A DNA stretch of 64,000 bases from Nitrospinaceae bacterium (lineage in GTDB: Bacteria; Nitrospinota; Nitrospinia; Nitrospinales; VA-1), in assembly GCA_029261595.1 (NCBI GenBank), contig JAJDAZ010000039.1:85861-149860 (forward strand). The letters run 5' to 3'. Positions 48,608 to 58,787 of this stretch are shown here, in pieces. A model generated the notes under the pieces. It was not told the origin of the DNA, made no database searches, and saw only the letters and a program-made list of their open reading frames with translations. Numbering within the stretch: position 1 is the first letter of the stretch; each line of letters opens with the position of its first letter. A program made the position numbers and the translations under genes.

Positions 48608-49699
48608 ATGATTTTTGAGCCGGAAACCATTTATGTTGAAGAAGGCGCTGAGGACTATCCCCTGACCCGGGACATCCTTAAGCGTTTTTCAAAGACCTCG
48701 GTGCGCCGGGTCAAGGAGAGCGTTTCTTTGGCAGAGGAAATCAAAATGACCTCCCCGGACGTGTTCGGCGCCGGCAAAAAACAATTGGTGTTGTCGCGTT
48801 TCAAAGGTTCCTTTCTTAAGAAATGTCCCGGCATCAGTCCGGGCATGGTGTGTTGCAACTATTATGTTGTCAACCTCATGAAAAATTGTGTCTACGATTG
48901 CTCCTACTGCTTTCTGCAGGGATTTTTAGAAAACAATCCGCTGATGGTGGCGTACGTCAACGTCGAGGATTTGATCGGCGAACTTAAACAGGTGTTTAAG
49001 GAGCATCCCGACCGGATGTTCCGGGTGGGTACGGGGGAGTTGACCGACAGCCTGGCGGCAGAGGATGTAATTCCTTATTCCGACCGGTTGATTCCTTTTT
49101 TTAATCAACAGAACAACGCGGTCCTGGAACTCAAAACCAAATCCGATAACGTGGGTCTTTTGTTAAAGCAAGAGAGCCCCAAAAATGTGATCGTTTCCTG
49201 GTCACTCAATCCGCCGAACATTGTGGAGCAGGAAGAAAAGGGGACCCCGTCGCTGAACCAACGACTGGAAGCCGCCCGCCGATGCCAGGAAAAAGGTTAT
49301 AAGGTGGGGTTTCATTTCGACCCGATCATTCTTTTTCCAGGATGGGAACAGGCCTACAAAGATCTGGTCCGGGACCTGTTCGCCGTCATTCCCGTAGATC
49401 GGATCGAATGGATCAGTCTTGGAAGCTTCAGGTACCGGTCGCGCTTAAAGCAGATCATCAAGGACCGGCATCAAGACACCCGCCTGTTCACCGGCGAGCA
49501 TGTGTCCAGCAAAGACGGGAAATTCCGTTATTTGCGGTCGCTCAGGAATGATGCTTATTCAACCCTGCAAAGATATATCAAAGAATATTCCGAAGATCTG
49601 AATGTTTATTTTTGCATGGAAACCAAAGAGGTGTGGGAAGGCGTGACCGGGAAAATGCCCCGGAGCGATAAAAAACTGGATCAGTTTTTCGACCTTTAA
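48608..49699 (+). CDS. SplB-like radical SAM protein
   Basis: CVYDCSYCFLQGFLENNPLMVAYVN (CxxxCxxC, SplB-type); start trimmed to MIFEPETIYVEEG. Confidence 0.85.
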   Translation: MIFEPETIYVEEGAEDYPLTRDILKRFSKTSVRRVKESVSLAEEIKMTSPDVFGAGKKQLVLSRFKGSFLKKCPGISPGMVCCNYYVVNLMKNCVYDCSYCFLQGFLENNPLMVAYVNVEDLIGELKQVFKEHPDRMFRVGTGELTDSLAAEDVIPYSDRLIPFFNQQNNAVLELKTKSDNVGLLLKQESPKNVIVSWSLNPPNIVEQEEKGTPSLNQRLEAARRCQEKGYKVGFHFDPIILFPGWEQAYKDLVRDLFAVIPVDRIEWISLGSFRYRSRLKQIIKDRHQDTRLFTGEHVSSKDGKFRYLRSLRNDAYSTLQRYIKEYSEDLNVYFCMETKEVWEGVTGKMPRSDKKLDQFFDL

Positions 49700-49872
49700 C
49701 AGGATGGTGAATTTGGTAAAGAATTCAGCGTGATATCAAGCAAATTGTTCTATAACGTTATATGGAAACTGTCTACTTCGTCATCGCGAGCCGCTACAAG
49801 CGGCGCGGCCGTTATAATATTCCCAAGCTTTCGTGCCCCGGAAGGGTAGATCCAGCTCCTAAGGCTGGACGG

Positions 49873-50982
49873 TTAAATCCGCATCGGCATGACAATGCCC
49901 AGATAGTCAGAATCGTTTTCAACGGTGATCATGCAGGAGTGGTTCTGGTCTTTCAGATTCAGGATGACTTCCTGATCCTCCGTCACATTCAGGATATCCA
50001 AGACGTATTTTGCGTTGAGACCGATAGAAACATCCTCTCCTTCGTAGTTGATGGCAAATTCCTCCCGGGCGGCGCCGAAATCAGAGTTGTCAGATACCAG
50101 GGTCAAATTTCCCTTCTGGATATCAAACCGCACCATTTTGGATTTTTCATCCGCCAGCAGGGAAACCCGCCTGAGCGCGTGACTGAGAATATCCCGGTCG
50201 ATTTTAATTTTTAAATGGTTGTCGGGAGGAATGACCTGCCGGTAGTTGGGAAATTTACCGTCGATTTTTCTGGAGACGATGATCTGGGGACCCTGGATAA
50301 ATGCCAGATGGTTTCCCTGGATGGAAAAGGAAAACGTGGAGTCGTCGTCTTCCATCAATTTCAAAAGCTCGGAGATGGCTTTTTTGGGAAGCAGGATGCT
50401 CAGTTTTTCACCCTCCGGGAGCGAGGATTTCAGAAGCGGCCGGGTGATACAGGCCAGTCGATGACCGTCGGTGGCCACCAGATTGGCTTTGCCGTTTTCA
50501 TTTTCCAGCAACAGTCCGTTCAGCGCCTGGCGGGATTCATCCGGCGACACGGAAAAAAATGTTTTTCGGATCATCTCCCTCAATTGAGCTGAACTGAATT
50601 CCATCAGGCTTTCGGAGTTGTATTCCGGGAGAGCGGGAAAGTCCGCCGCCGGTAGCCCGGGCAGGCGAAACTTGGAGTTGCCGCACTTTAAGGTCACCCA
50701 GTCATTGTCCTCCTTGACCATATGAATTTCCAGATCCGGCAGTTCGCGAAGGATGTCAAACAACTTGCGGGCGTTAAGAGTGACCGCGCCTTCGGAGACA
50801 ACATTGGCCGGATAGGTCGCCCGGGTCCCGATTTCCAGATCCGTCGCTTCAATGGTGATGCCCTCTTTTTCGGCGCGGATGAGTAAATGGGATAAGATGG
50901 GCATGGCCCCCTTGGTTTCAACGATTCCCTGGACTTTTTGTACGCTCTCTAAAAATATGTCTCTGCTGATTCTAACTTCCAT
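49873..50982 (-). CDS. dnaN: DNA polymerase III beta subunit (sliding clamp)
   Basis: MEVRISRDIFLESVQKVQGIVETKGAMPILSHLLIRA; C-terminal NVTEDQEVILNLKDQNHSCMITVENDSDYLGIVMPMRI. Confidence 0.97.
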   Translation of the reverse strand: MEVRISRDIFLESVQKVQGIVETKGAMPILSHLLIRAEKEGITIEATDLEIGTRATYPANVVSEGAVTLNARKLFDILRELPDLEIHMVKEDNDWVTLKCGNSKFRLPGLPAADFPALPEYNSESLMEFSSAQLREMIRKTFFSVSPDESRQALNGLLLENENGKANLVATDGHRLACITRPLLKSSLPEGEKLSILLPKKAISELLKLMEDDDSTFSFSIQGNHLAFIQGPQIIVSRKIDGKFPNYRQVIPPDNHLKIKIDRDILSHALRRVSLLADEKSKMVRFDIQKGNLTLVSDNSDFGAAREEFAINYEGEDVSIGLNAKYVLDILNVTEDQEVILNLKDQNHSCMITVENDSDYLGIVMPMRI

Positions 50983-51349
50983 GCTCGCCCTTTCCAGGTT
51001 CTCAATTGTTGAAAGTTGACGTGGGTCTAAAAACGGATTTGGTCGCGTTTGCTATTTTCTGCCGGGTGCCCTCAAAAGAGAAGACTCTTGAAAAAATTTG
51101 GAATTTTTCTGAGGTGTCGTTGGATTTTATTATCACAATCCCCGAACCCTGTCAAAAGTAAAAGCCCCGTAAAAGAATGAATCCCTCCCCGTTTGAAATG
51201 CCTCCGCAATTCAGGCTCTGCCACCGGGCGGAAAAGACTGTTTTTTATGCAGGCCCAGTATCAAGTTTTCGCGCATCATGGCTACTCATGGCGGAAAATT
51301 TCAGCTATACTGAAGCCGAACTGACTAACATTTTCAAGCAGAGAAGATC

Positions 51350-52369
51350 ATGATCATTGTAATGAATGCAGACGCGACCCCGGAACAGATTCAAGCTGTT
51401 GAGAACACCATCGTCGAATTGGGGTACAAACCGCATGAAATCGTGGGGGTCGAGCGTAAGGTCATTGGTGCGATAGGGGACGAACGCGGAAAAGACCGGT
51501 TGCAGATGATCGAATCCATGAAAGGGGTGGAATCGGTTTTTCCGATTCTGAAACCCTATAAGCTTGCCAGCCGGGAAGCTCAACCTCAAGATTCGGTGAT
51601 CAACGTGGACGGCGTTTCCGTCGGCGGCAAAGAAATCGCCATCATGGCCGGTCCTTGTTCCGTTGAGAGCATGGACCAGATTTGCACCACCGCAAAGATG
51701 GTCAAGGACGCCGGGGCCAATATGATGCGCGGCGGGGCCTTCAAGCCGAGAACCTCGCCCTATAGTTTTCAGGGGTTGGAGGAAGAAGGCCTGAAACTCA
51801 TGTGGGAGGCCAAAAAGGAATCCGGACTACCCATCGTCACAGAGGTCATGAACCCCCGCGAGGTGGACCTGGTCGCCAAATACGCCGATGTCATGCAGGT
51901 GGGGGCCAGAAACGTGCAGAATTTTTCCCTGTTGAAAGAGCTCGGAAAAATCAAAAAACCGATCCTGCTCAAACGCGGCATGATGACCACGATCAAGGAA
52001 TTTTTGATGTCCGCCGAATACATTCTGGCCGAAGGCAACCGGGAGGTCATTCTCTGCGAACGCGGCATCCGCACCTTTGAAACCGCCACCCGAAATACGC
52101 TGGATTTGAGCTGTATCCCGGTGCTCAAACTGGAAACGCATTTGCCGATCATTGTGGACCCCAGCCACGGCACCGGCTACTGGCATCTGGTGGATTCCAT
52201 GTCCAAGGCCGCCATCGCCGCAGGAGCGGATGGATTGATGATCGAGGTGCACCCCGACCCTGTTCACGCCTTTTCCGATGGCCCGCAGTCGCTCAAGCCG
52301 GAAAAATTCGCCAAATTGATCAAAACTTTACGACCCTTTATCGAGCTGATGGGGCGCACTCTCAGCTGA
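51350..52369 (+). CDS. aroF: 3-deoxy-7-phosphoheptulonate synthase
   Basis: [61 protein letters not shown]-terminal ferredoxin-like domain. Confidence 0.95.
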   Translation: MIIVMNADATPEQIQAVENTIVELGYKPHEIVGVERKVIGAIGDERGKDRLQMIESMKGVESVFPILKPYKLASREAQPQDSVINVDGVSVGGKEIAIMAGPCSVESMDQICTTAKMVKDAGANMMRGGAFKPRTSPYSFQGLEEEGLKLMWEAKKESGLPIVTEVMNPREVDLVAKYADVMQVGARNVQNFSLLKELGKIKKPILLKRGMMTTIKEFLMSAEYILAEGNREVILCERGIRTFETATRNTLDLSCIPVLKLETHLPIIVDPSHGTGYWHLVDSMSKAAIAAGADGLMIEVHPDPVHAFSDGPQSLKPEKFAKLIKTLRPFIELMGRTLS

Positions 52370-52538
52370 CCCTGCCGGGCCCTTCCCGAGCCTGAAACCT
52401 AGGACCCTCCATTCCCGCTCTGTATCACCGTCTTTTCTTGAATCTCGCCTGGAATGGGTTTATCCTTTGAGCATAAGACCAAACCCGGTTTTTTCAACAA
52501 TAAGTCCCTGTTAAATTTGGCTCATTGCGGATTTTTCA

Positions 52539-55253
52539 ATGAATGATTTTTATCAATCCAATAAAGTAATCAGCGTCCGCTATAGAACAGGATTGCAACA
52601 AAAACTCCTGCCTGCCATCGCCCCTGAATCTTTTTCCGATTCTGATGTCAAGGATCCGCAAAAATTCTATCTGGAATTCAAAAACAGAGTTCTGGCGATC
52701 ATCGATGAAGAGACTGAGAAGCTCCAGGAAGAAACCATAAAGTCGGATAATTGCCACCTGATTTTATTGAAACGCACGGCGCTCGTCGATGTGGTGGTGC
52801 AAGCCGGTTTTCAATCGGCGGTCTGGTTTAACAATCAGATCACGAATAAAAACCTGGACGCGAAAGAGGTCCCGATCGCCATCGTCGCCAAGGGAGGTTA
52901 TGGCCGGGAGGAAATGCATTTTTGCTCGGACGTGGATATTCAGATCGTCACCAAGTCCACCTCGGAAAAAGACAGTTTGGATGCGGTGAAGGACATTAAA
53001 ACGCACTTTGAATACCTGTTTGTTTTTCAGGATATTTTTCCCAACACCAAGAGCAGTGCCTGTTTTTCGGAAGCCACGGGAATGGTGGAAGAATTCCATG
53101 TCGATCACCTGCCCGAATTTTTCTCCATGATGGAGCATCGGTTTGTCGCCGGAAATCCCCTGGTGTATGCCGAGCTTACGAGTTCCATTAAAACCGCAAG
53201 CCTCCTGCATCAGGATGAAATATTACAGTACTGCTTCCAGCACAAAGAATATTATTCTGTTAAAAACACCCTGTTTCAGCAAGAGCCCAACGTCAAAGAG
53301 GAACTCAAGCGTCTTTACTGGGCGCTGACACTGGTGCGCATTCGCCAGAACATGAGCCTGATGAACCAGTTCGAGCTCTTGAATGAGCTCTTTCGGGTCA
53401 ATGTGCTGAGCGCGACCACATTCAAAAAAATGCAGAAGGCGTTCAACTTCCTGTCGAAAGTGCGCTTGCTTTTGCATGGAGCCCAAACAGGCGCTCACCG
53501 GGATGTGTTGAGTTTTGAAGTCCGGGAAAAAGTGGCCCAGGCGATGGGTTATGAACTCAAAGAGTTTTATAAGAAGTATTTTTACAACGCCTGCCTGCCA
53601 TTGAAACGGTACAGCCGCAATCTGTTCTGGGAAAGCATGTCGCTGGACACGAAGAAGGTCAGCGAGTTGACTGAAAATTTCGCGCTCGACGCGGACGACC
53701 AGATTATTTTCAATAAAGATCCGGAAAAGTTATCCACTGATAGTCCGCAATGGATTTTTGAAGTTTTTGCGTGGGTGGCGGAAAAGAACCACCGCCTTTC
53801 CTATCCCATCATCCGGTCTATCGAAGATCATTTGAACCAGACGGCCCCCATTTTTCAGCCTATTGATGAGCAGACAAAATTTGAAGTACAAAATTATTTT
53901 CAACGGGTCATCGAGGGGGATTACTTTTCCAGAGCCTTGCGTCTACTGCATGAATTCGGGCTGTTGAGCAATTATTACGTTCCAGATTTCAAAAACATCT
54001 GCGGTCAGCTTCAGGACATCTATGTTCACAGATTCCCGACGGACATTCACATCCTGTCGGCTCTTGACGCCCTCAATTTGCTGGAAGTGCGTGAGGAAGC
54101 CGACCCGTTTCTGATCGATCTGTATCATTCCTTAAAAGATAAAACCGCTCTGAAACTTGCCGTCCTGTTGCACGATATCGGCAAAGGCGCTATGAAGCCC
54201 GGTGAAATCGAGGAAGCGATCGGCGCCGCCATGATTCCAGGAATTTTGGCCGGGCTGGGTTACGGCGGGGATCACCAAAGGGTGGAGGACGTGGCTTATC
54301 TGGTGGAAAAACATTTGACCATGTACGACCTGATGCTCCTCGACCCGGAAGATGACGACACCTTTGAAATGGTGTGGGATCTGGTGACCCACGACACCGA
54401 ACGATTGAAGATGCTGGTTCTCCTGACTTATGCCGATCGGGCCGGCACAAAAATGAAGATGTCGCCCTCGCAGATCGACCAGTTGAAACTGTTTTATCAC
54501 TACACGCTTCATCACAAGCGGCATGAGAGTGTTTCTGAAGCCGTTAAGCTGGAGTTTTTGCAGATGGTCCGTCTTCCAAAGGACCTGCTGTCGCAACTGG
54601 AAACCTATAACAAATTCATTTCGTCCGATGAACCCTATGCGGCGGATTTTGTGTTCCAGCCGGATCAGCCGTCGGACCTGATTGTCTGCGCCAAGGACAG
54701 GAATGAATTGCTGTGGAATATTTCGACGGTGGTGGCTTTCAACCAGTTAAACATTGTTGAAGCCAATATCCAGACTTTGAAGGACAATGCGTTCGATGTG
54801 TTTAAGGTGGTCACATCTGCCGGCGATCCCATCGACCATTCCAATTTTTATTCTTTCCAGAGCCAGGTCATGGAAGATATTCACCGGATTTTTGCGAACC
54901 GGGAACCGATAGCCGCCGTATTCAAAGATCGGGACTGGGTCACCCGGCAGGAAAAAAAACCTTATAAAGATGTGAAGCTCAAGGTGAAAATCATTGGGCG
55001 AACGGTCATCCTGTCCAGTCATAACCTCACCGGAACGTTTATGGCGCAGACCCGGGTTTTTGCGGAACACAAAATGATCATTCAACGGGCCGTGGTTAAC
55101 ACCAACCAGGGGTCGTCTTCCAATCTTTTTTATGTTCGTCCGCAGGATGTTCAGCAAATCGTGCGTAATAAAGAGCAATTTACCGAAAGGCTCAAAGAGG
55201 CTTTGCGCCCGCTGATCGAGTCGGAATCGGTATTGGACCAGGGGCCGGTTTAA
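52539..55253 (+). CDS. glnD: GlnD-like [protein-PII] uridylyltransferase
   Basis: VAKGGYGREEMHFCSDVDIQIV nucleotidyltransferase motif; HD domain LLHDIGKGAMKPG; two ACT-like C-terminal regions. Confidence 0.82.
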   Translation: MNDFYQSNKVISVRYRTGLQQKLLPAIAPESFSDSDVKDPQKFYLEFKNRVLAIIDEETEKLQEETIKSDNCHLILLKRTALVDVVVQAGFQSAVWFNNQITNKNLDAKEVPIAIVAKGGYGREEMHFCSDVDIQIVTKSTSEKDSLDAVKDIKTHFEYLFVFQDIFPNTKSSACFSEATGMVEEFHVDHLPEFFSMMEHRFVAGNPLVYAELTSSIKTASLLHQDEILQYCFQHKEYYSVKNTLFQQEPNVKEELKRLYWALTLVRIRQNMSLMNQFELLNELFRVNVLSATTFKKMQKAFNFLSKVRLLLHGAQTGAHRDVLSFEVREKVAQAMGYELKEFYKKYFYNACLPLKRYSRNLFWESMSLDTKKVSELTENFALDADDQIIFNKDPEKLSTDSPQWIFEVFAWVAEKNHRLSYPIIRSIEDHLNQTAPIFQPIDEQTKFEVQNYFQRVIEGDYFSRALRLLHEFGLLSNYYVPDFKNICGQLQDIYVHRFPTDIHILSALDALNLLEVREEADPFLIDLYHSLKDKTALKLAVLLHDIGKGAMKPGEIEEAIGAAMIPGILAGLGYGGDHQRVEDVAYLVEKHLTMYDLMLLDPEDDDTFEMVWDLVTHDTERLKMLVLLTYADRAGTKMKMSPSQIDQLKLFYHYTLHHKRHESVSEAVKLEFLQMVRLPKDLLSQLETYNKFISSDEPYAADFVFQPDQPSDLIVCAKDRNELLWNISTVVAFNQLNIVEANIQTLKDNAFDVFKVVTSAGDPIDHSNFYSFQSQVMEDIHRIFANREPIAAVFKDRDWVTRQEKKPYKDVKLKVKIIGRTVILSSHNLTGTFMAQTRVFAEHKMIIQRAVVNTNQGSSSNLFYVRPQDVQQIVRNKEQFTERLKEALRPLIESESVLDQGPV

Positions 55254-55312
55254 TCATAGCCGGAAAGTTTATTTACCAATAGGCGCCTTAATTTTTTTGG
55301 ATTCCTTCGACC

Positions 55313-55972
55313 ATGAAACAAATATATTTTTCGATACTCGCAGCAATTTTGATTAATTTTTTACACGTGGCCGCACCCGGCGCCCAAACCGCCGATGCCC
55401 TCTATCAAAAAGCCGCCCAGTTGGACGAGGACGGTTTTTTAGAAGAAGCGGTCGGGACCTGGGAACAAGTGCTAGAGGCCCAACCGGAAAAAAAACTTGA
55501 AACGCTGACTCGGCTCAGGCTTTCCAGCACTTATATTAAATTGTCGGAAATGACCAAAGCGGTGGACGTGGGGAAACGCCTCGTCCTTTCCCAGCCGGAT
55601 CTTTTTGACGCCCAGTTTCATCTGGGAAACGCCCAGTCAAAATTAAAAAATTATCCCGAGGCCATCGAAGCCTATAAAAAAACCGTGCAACTTCGACCCG
55701 ATGAAGGTCTGGGATACATCGCCCTGTCTCTCGCCTATTTTGGCAATAAAAATCCGGATGCTGCGGTCGAACAATTACAGATGGCAAAGAAAATTTTTAA
55801 AAAGAAGAAAAATATCTCCTGGTATCGAGACGCCAGAATCATGGTTCAACAAATCAGGGGGTTCGCGCCTTACCCGCCCAATTTTGCCGACCTGTGGCTG
55901 GCAAATAATATCGATCTGGTACGCAATACCTATGAAAAGAATGTATTTAATCCGGAGGACATTAAAAGTTAA
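55313..55972 (+). CDS. Exported TPR-repeat protein
   Basis: Signal peptide; FDAQFHLGNAQSKLKNYPEAIEAYKKTVQLRPDEGLGYIALSLAYFGN. Confidence 0.85.
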   Translation: MKQIYFSILAAILINFLHVAAPGAQTADALYQKAAQLDEDGFLEEAVGTWEQVLEAQPEKKLETLTRLRLSSTYIKLSEMTKAVDVGKRLVLSQPDLFDAQFHLGNAQSKLKNYPEAIEAYKKTVQLRPDEGLGYIALSLAYFGNKNPDAAVEQLQMAKKIFKKKKNISWYRDARIMVQQIRGFAPYPPNFADLWLANNIDLVRNTYEKNVFNPEDIKS

Positions 55973-56084
55973 TCATCCAAATACCTATAGCCATTGGCGC
56001 ACGATTTTCAAATTAACAAAAATTAATCTTCGGTTAATACTCAATTAATCCTGAAAATTTATAATTGTTTTATTACTTTTTCTT

Positions 56085-56140
56085 CTCCTTTTGGGGGGGT
56101 GGGTGCGATGCCACGATCGTCCCACCCCCTCCTCCTTTTG
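56085..56140. repeat. Long GC-rich hairpin flanked by 9-bp direct repeats
   Basis: GGGGGTGGG-t-GCGAT-gccacg-ATCGT-CCCACCCCC (56095-56129) bracketed by CTCCTTTTG at 56085-56093 and 56132-56140. Confidence 0.65.
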
Positions 56141-56265
56141 ACCCAAAACTTCTGTAAAACCATCTTCTTTTCCTTGAGGCCCCAGGGCAATAAAACAAGC
56201 GCCATTTTTTTTCGTAAACCCTTTATACTATTTGTATTAGCTTAATTTTTGCAGGAGGCGATTTC

Positions 56266-57129
56266 ATGACCCAAAGTCTTTTAATGTGCCCTCCGGATTA
56301 TTTCGGGGTTCAGTACTCGATCAATCCCTGGATGAACAGCCAGAGGGGAAAAGTGGATTTGCGTCTGGCAAGCCAGCAATGGCAGGATTATTTTTCCCTG
56401 TTGCAAAAATTTGCAACAATCAGGCTCATTGATCCTGAACCTCATGTTCCCGACCTTGTTTTTACTGCAAATGCCGGATTGATCCTGGGAAACAAGTTTG
56501 TCCAAAGCAATTTTAAGCACAAAGAAAGACGTTCGGAGGAACCTCTTTTCCGGGAATGGTTTCAATCTCAAGGATATGAAGGGCTTGCATTGCCAGATTC
56601 CATCTATTTTGAGGGCGCCGGGGACACGCTCTTTCAGAAGGGAGCCAATTTGCTGTGGGCCGGGCACGGGTTTCGCACCGATCGCAGCGCCCACGCCATC
56701 TTAAAGAAGGATTTTCGCATCGAGGTCGTTTCCCTTCGCCTGGTGGACCCCAGGTTTTATCATTTGGACACCTGTTTTTGCCCTTTAGAGGACGGCGGCG
56801 CCCTGTATTACCCACAAGCCTTCGATTCGGAATCACTCAAATTGATTGAGGAGCATACGGCTCCGGAAAAGCGGATCACGGTATCGGATGAGGACGCCTC
56901 TCATTTTGCCTGCAATTCGGTTTTGTTGGATAGAAATATCATCATGAATTACGCCAGCGCCAAATTGGAAAGTCAGCTCAATAAAGCGGGTTATTCGGTT
57001 TACATATGTCCGGTGACCGAGTTCATGAAAGCCGGAGGAGCGAATAAATGCCTGACTTTTAATCTCGATCCCTTTCAGGAAAACAAAAACCAGGGCATTA
57101 AAAAAAATAAAATGCCATTGGCTGTCTGA
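56266..57129 (+). CDS. Amidinotransferase/dimethylarginine dimethylaminohydrolase-superfamily protein
   Basis: PDLVFTANAGLILGNKFVQSNFKHKERR; YFEGAGDTLF; YHLDTCFCPL; GGANKCLTFNL catalytic Cys region. Confidence 0.85.
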   Translation: MTQSLLMCPPDYFGVQYSINPWMNSQRGKVDLRLASQQWQDYFSLLQKFATIRLIDPEPHVPDLVFTANAGLILGNKFVQSNFKHKERRSEEPLFREWFQSQGYEGLALPDSIYFEGAGDTLFQKGANLLWAGHGFRTDRSAHAILKKDFRIEVVSLRLVDPRFYHLDTCFCPLEDGGALYYPQAFDSESLKLIEEHTAPEKRITVSDEDASHFACNSVLLDRNIIMNYASAKLESQLNKAGYSVYICPVTEFMKAGGANKCLTFNLDPFQENKNQGIKKNKMPLAV

Positions 57130-57161
57130 ACGTGGCGCTCCGGGCGTCTTCAGTTTTTTTT
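57126..57161 (+). terminator. Rho-independent terminator
   Basis: CTGAACG-tggcgctccggg-CGT(ct)TCAG followed by T8. Confidence 0.6.
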
Positions 57162-57275
57162 GATTTAAGTTCAAATTTCCAGGAAATTGGGTTAAAATCT
57201 TAAATCAAAAGCTTGGAATGCATTTTATAAGAAAGGGTTTGCCGTTTATCTCCGGTTTATCACTCAAGCCTCTCC

Positions 57276-57794
57276 ATGAGCAATAATCAATTAAAAGAGA
57301 ATCGAACCCTGTTTGGGATGAGTGTTTTGCTCATCTTCACGTTTATTTTTTCCCTTGCCGGGGCCAGTAATCTGAGCCGGTTCGAATTGATGGATGGCAG
57401 CGTCATTCAAGGCCAGGTTTTGTCTCATTCAGGGGGAGTGTATAAAATCAATTCCGATGTTTTAGGGACCGTTTCCCTTTCGGAGGAAAAAGTCAGGTCG
57501 ATCCAACCGGTTGAAACGTCGAATTCTAAAGCGGCAAATGGCATAGAGCCGAAAGAACAGACACCCGGGGCTCAAAAAATCGACCAGATGCAGGACCGGA
57601 TGCTGAACGATCCGGAAACCGTCCGGTTGATCCAGGAATTGGAGAACAATCCCTCGGTGCAACAAATCCTGCAGGATGAAGAACTCATGCAGGCCATAGC
57701 CCAGGGCAACCTTAATCGGTTGGGCCAGGACCCAAAAATTAAAAACTTGATGAATAACAAGACCGTCGGGAAAATCATTGAAAAAAATCAATGA
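57276..57794 (+). CDS. Exported hypothetical protein with STI1-like tail
   Basis: TM/signal, DGSVIQGQVLSHSGGVYKINSDVLGTVSLSEEKVRSI, then DPETVRLIQELENNPSVQQILQDEELMQAIAQGNLNRLGQDPKIKNLMNNK. Confidence 0.65.
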   Translation: MSNNQLKENRTLFGMSVLLIFTFIFSLAGASNLSRFELMDGSVIQGQVLSHSGGVYKINSDVLGTVSLSEEKVRSIQPVETSNSKAANGIEPKEQTPGAQKIDQMQDRMLNDPETVRLIQELENNPSVQQILQDEELMQAIAQGNLNRLGQDPKIKNLMNNKTVGKIIEKNQ

Positions 57795-57854
57795 GTTAAC
57801 AACCCGTCAAGCCATCAGAAAAACCGCAAGCGCCTCCCACTATCGGATAAAATT

Positions 57855-58439
57855 ATGAGCAAACGATCGTCGAACAATATGGTTTGGATGGATCTGGAGA
57901 TGACAGGCCTGGATCCTGATAAAGAACTCATCATAGAAATCGCCACCCTGGTTACAGACGGTGAATTGAATATTCTTGAAGAAGGCCCTTGCCTGGCCAT
58001 CAAACAAAGCAATGCGATTTTATCCCGAATGGATGCGTGGAATACCACCACACACCAAGCGTCCGGGTTGACCGAAAGGGTGATGGCTTCCAAAATCTCC
58101 AGTCGGGACGCGGAGCTGGCCACACTCGATTTCATCAAACAATACTGTTCCCCAGAGACCTCGCCTCTGTGCGGCAGTTCCATTGGCCAGGACCGCCGGT
58201 TTCTGGTCAAATATATGCCGGAACTGCACGATTACCTGCATTACCGTAGTGTCGATGTCACCACCGTCAAGGAGCTGGTCAAACGCTGGTATCCCAAGGG
58301 GCCAAATTTTCCCAAGAAAAGCGGGGCTCACCTTGCCAGTATTGATGTGCGGGAATCACTGGAGGAACTGATTTTTTTCCGCGAGCATTATTTTGTCAAC
58401 GGCATACCCATTCTGACCAGCAACGAAACAACTTCCTGA
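57855..58439 (+). CDS. orn: Oligoribonuclease
   Basis: NMVWMDLEMTGLDPDKELIIEIATLVTDGELNILEEGP; YRSVDVTTVKELVKRWYP; RESLEELIFFREHYF. Confidence 0.96.
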   Translation: MSKRSSNNMVWMDLEMTGLDPDKELIIEIATLVTDGELNILEEGPCLAIKQSNAILSRMDAWNTTTHQASGLTERVMASKISSRDAELATLDFIKQYCSPETSPLCGSSIGQDRRFLVKYMPELHDYLHYRSVDVTTVKELVKRWYPKGPNFPKKSGAHLASIDVRESLEELIFFREHYFVNGIPILTSNETTS

Positions 58440-58445
58440 GATATC

Positions 58446-58715
58446 ATGAACAAAGGCACTCTTTTAACCATTGGGTTTCTAGTTTTTGTCAGCTACCTTT
58501 CTTTCACAATGATCTGGACAGGCAATAAATTCCAGTGTCATGCGTGCATTGTTTTTAAAGACAAAGAAGTCTGCCAGACCGTCAAGGGAATGGAAAAAGA
58601 AGAAACCATGATGACCGCCATCAGCACCGCTTGTGCCGGATCGGCCAACGGCATGACCGAATCCATCGCCTGTCAGGCAAAACCCCCGACCAAAATGGAG
58701 TGCAAGACGCTGTAA
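58446..58715 (+). CDS. Small Cys-rich exported/membrane-anchored protein
   Basis: 89 aa, N-terminal TM/signal then six Cys residues; immediately downstream of orn. Confidence 0.6.
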   Translation: MNKGTLLTIGFLVFVSYLSFTMIWTGNKFQCHACIVFKDKEVCQTVKGMEKEETMMTAISTACAGSANGMTESIACQAKPPTKMECKTL

Positions 58716-58787
58716 ACTCCGTCATTCCCCTCTCATTGCAACCTGAATCGACTTTAAAACTTTTATTTTTTGATGAGGTCACAGACC

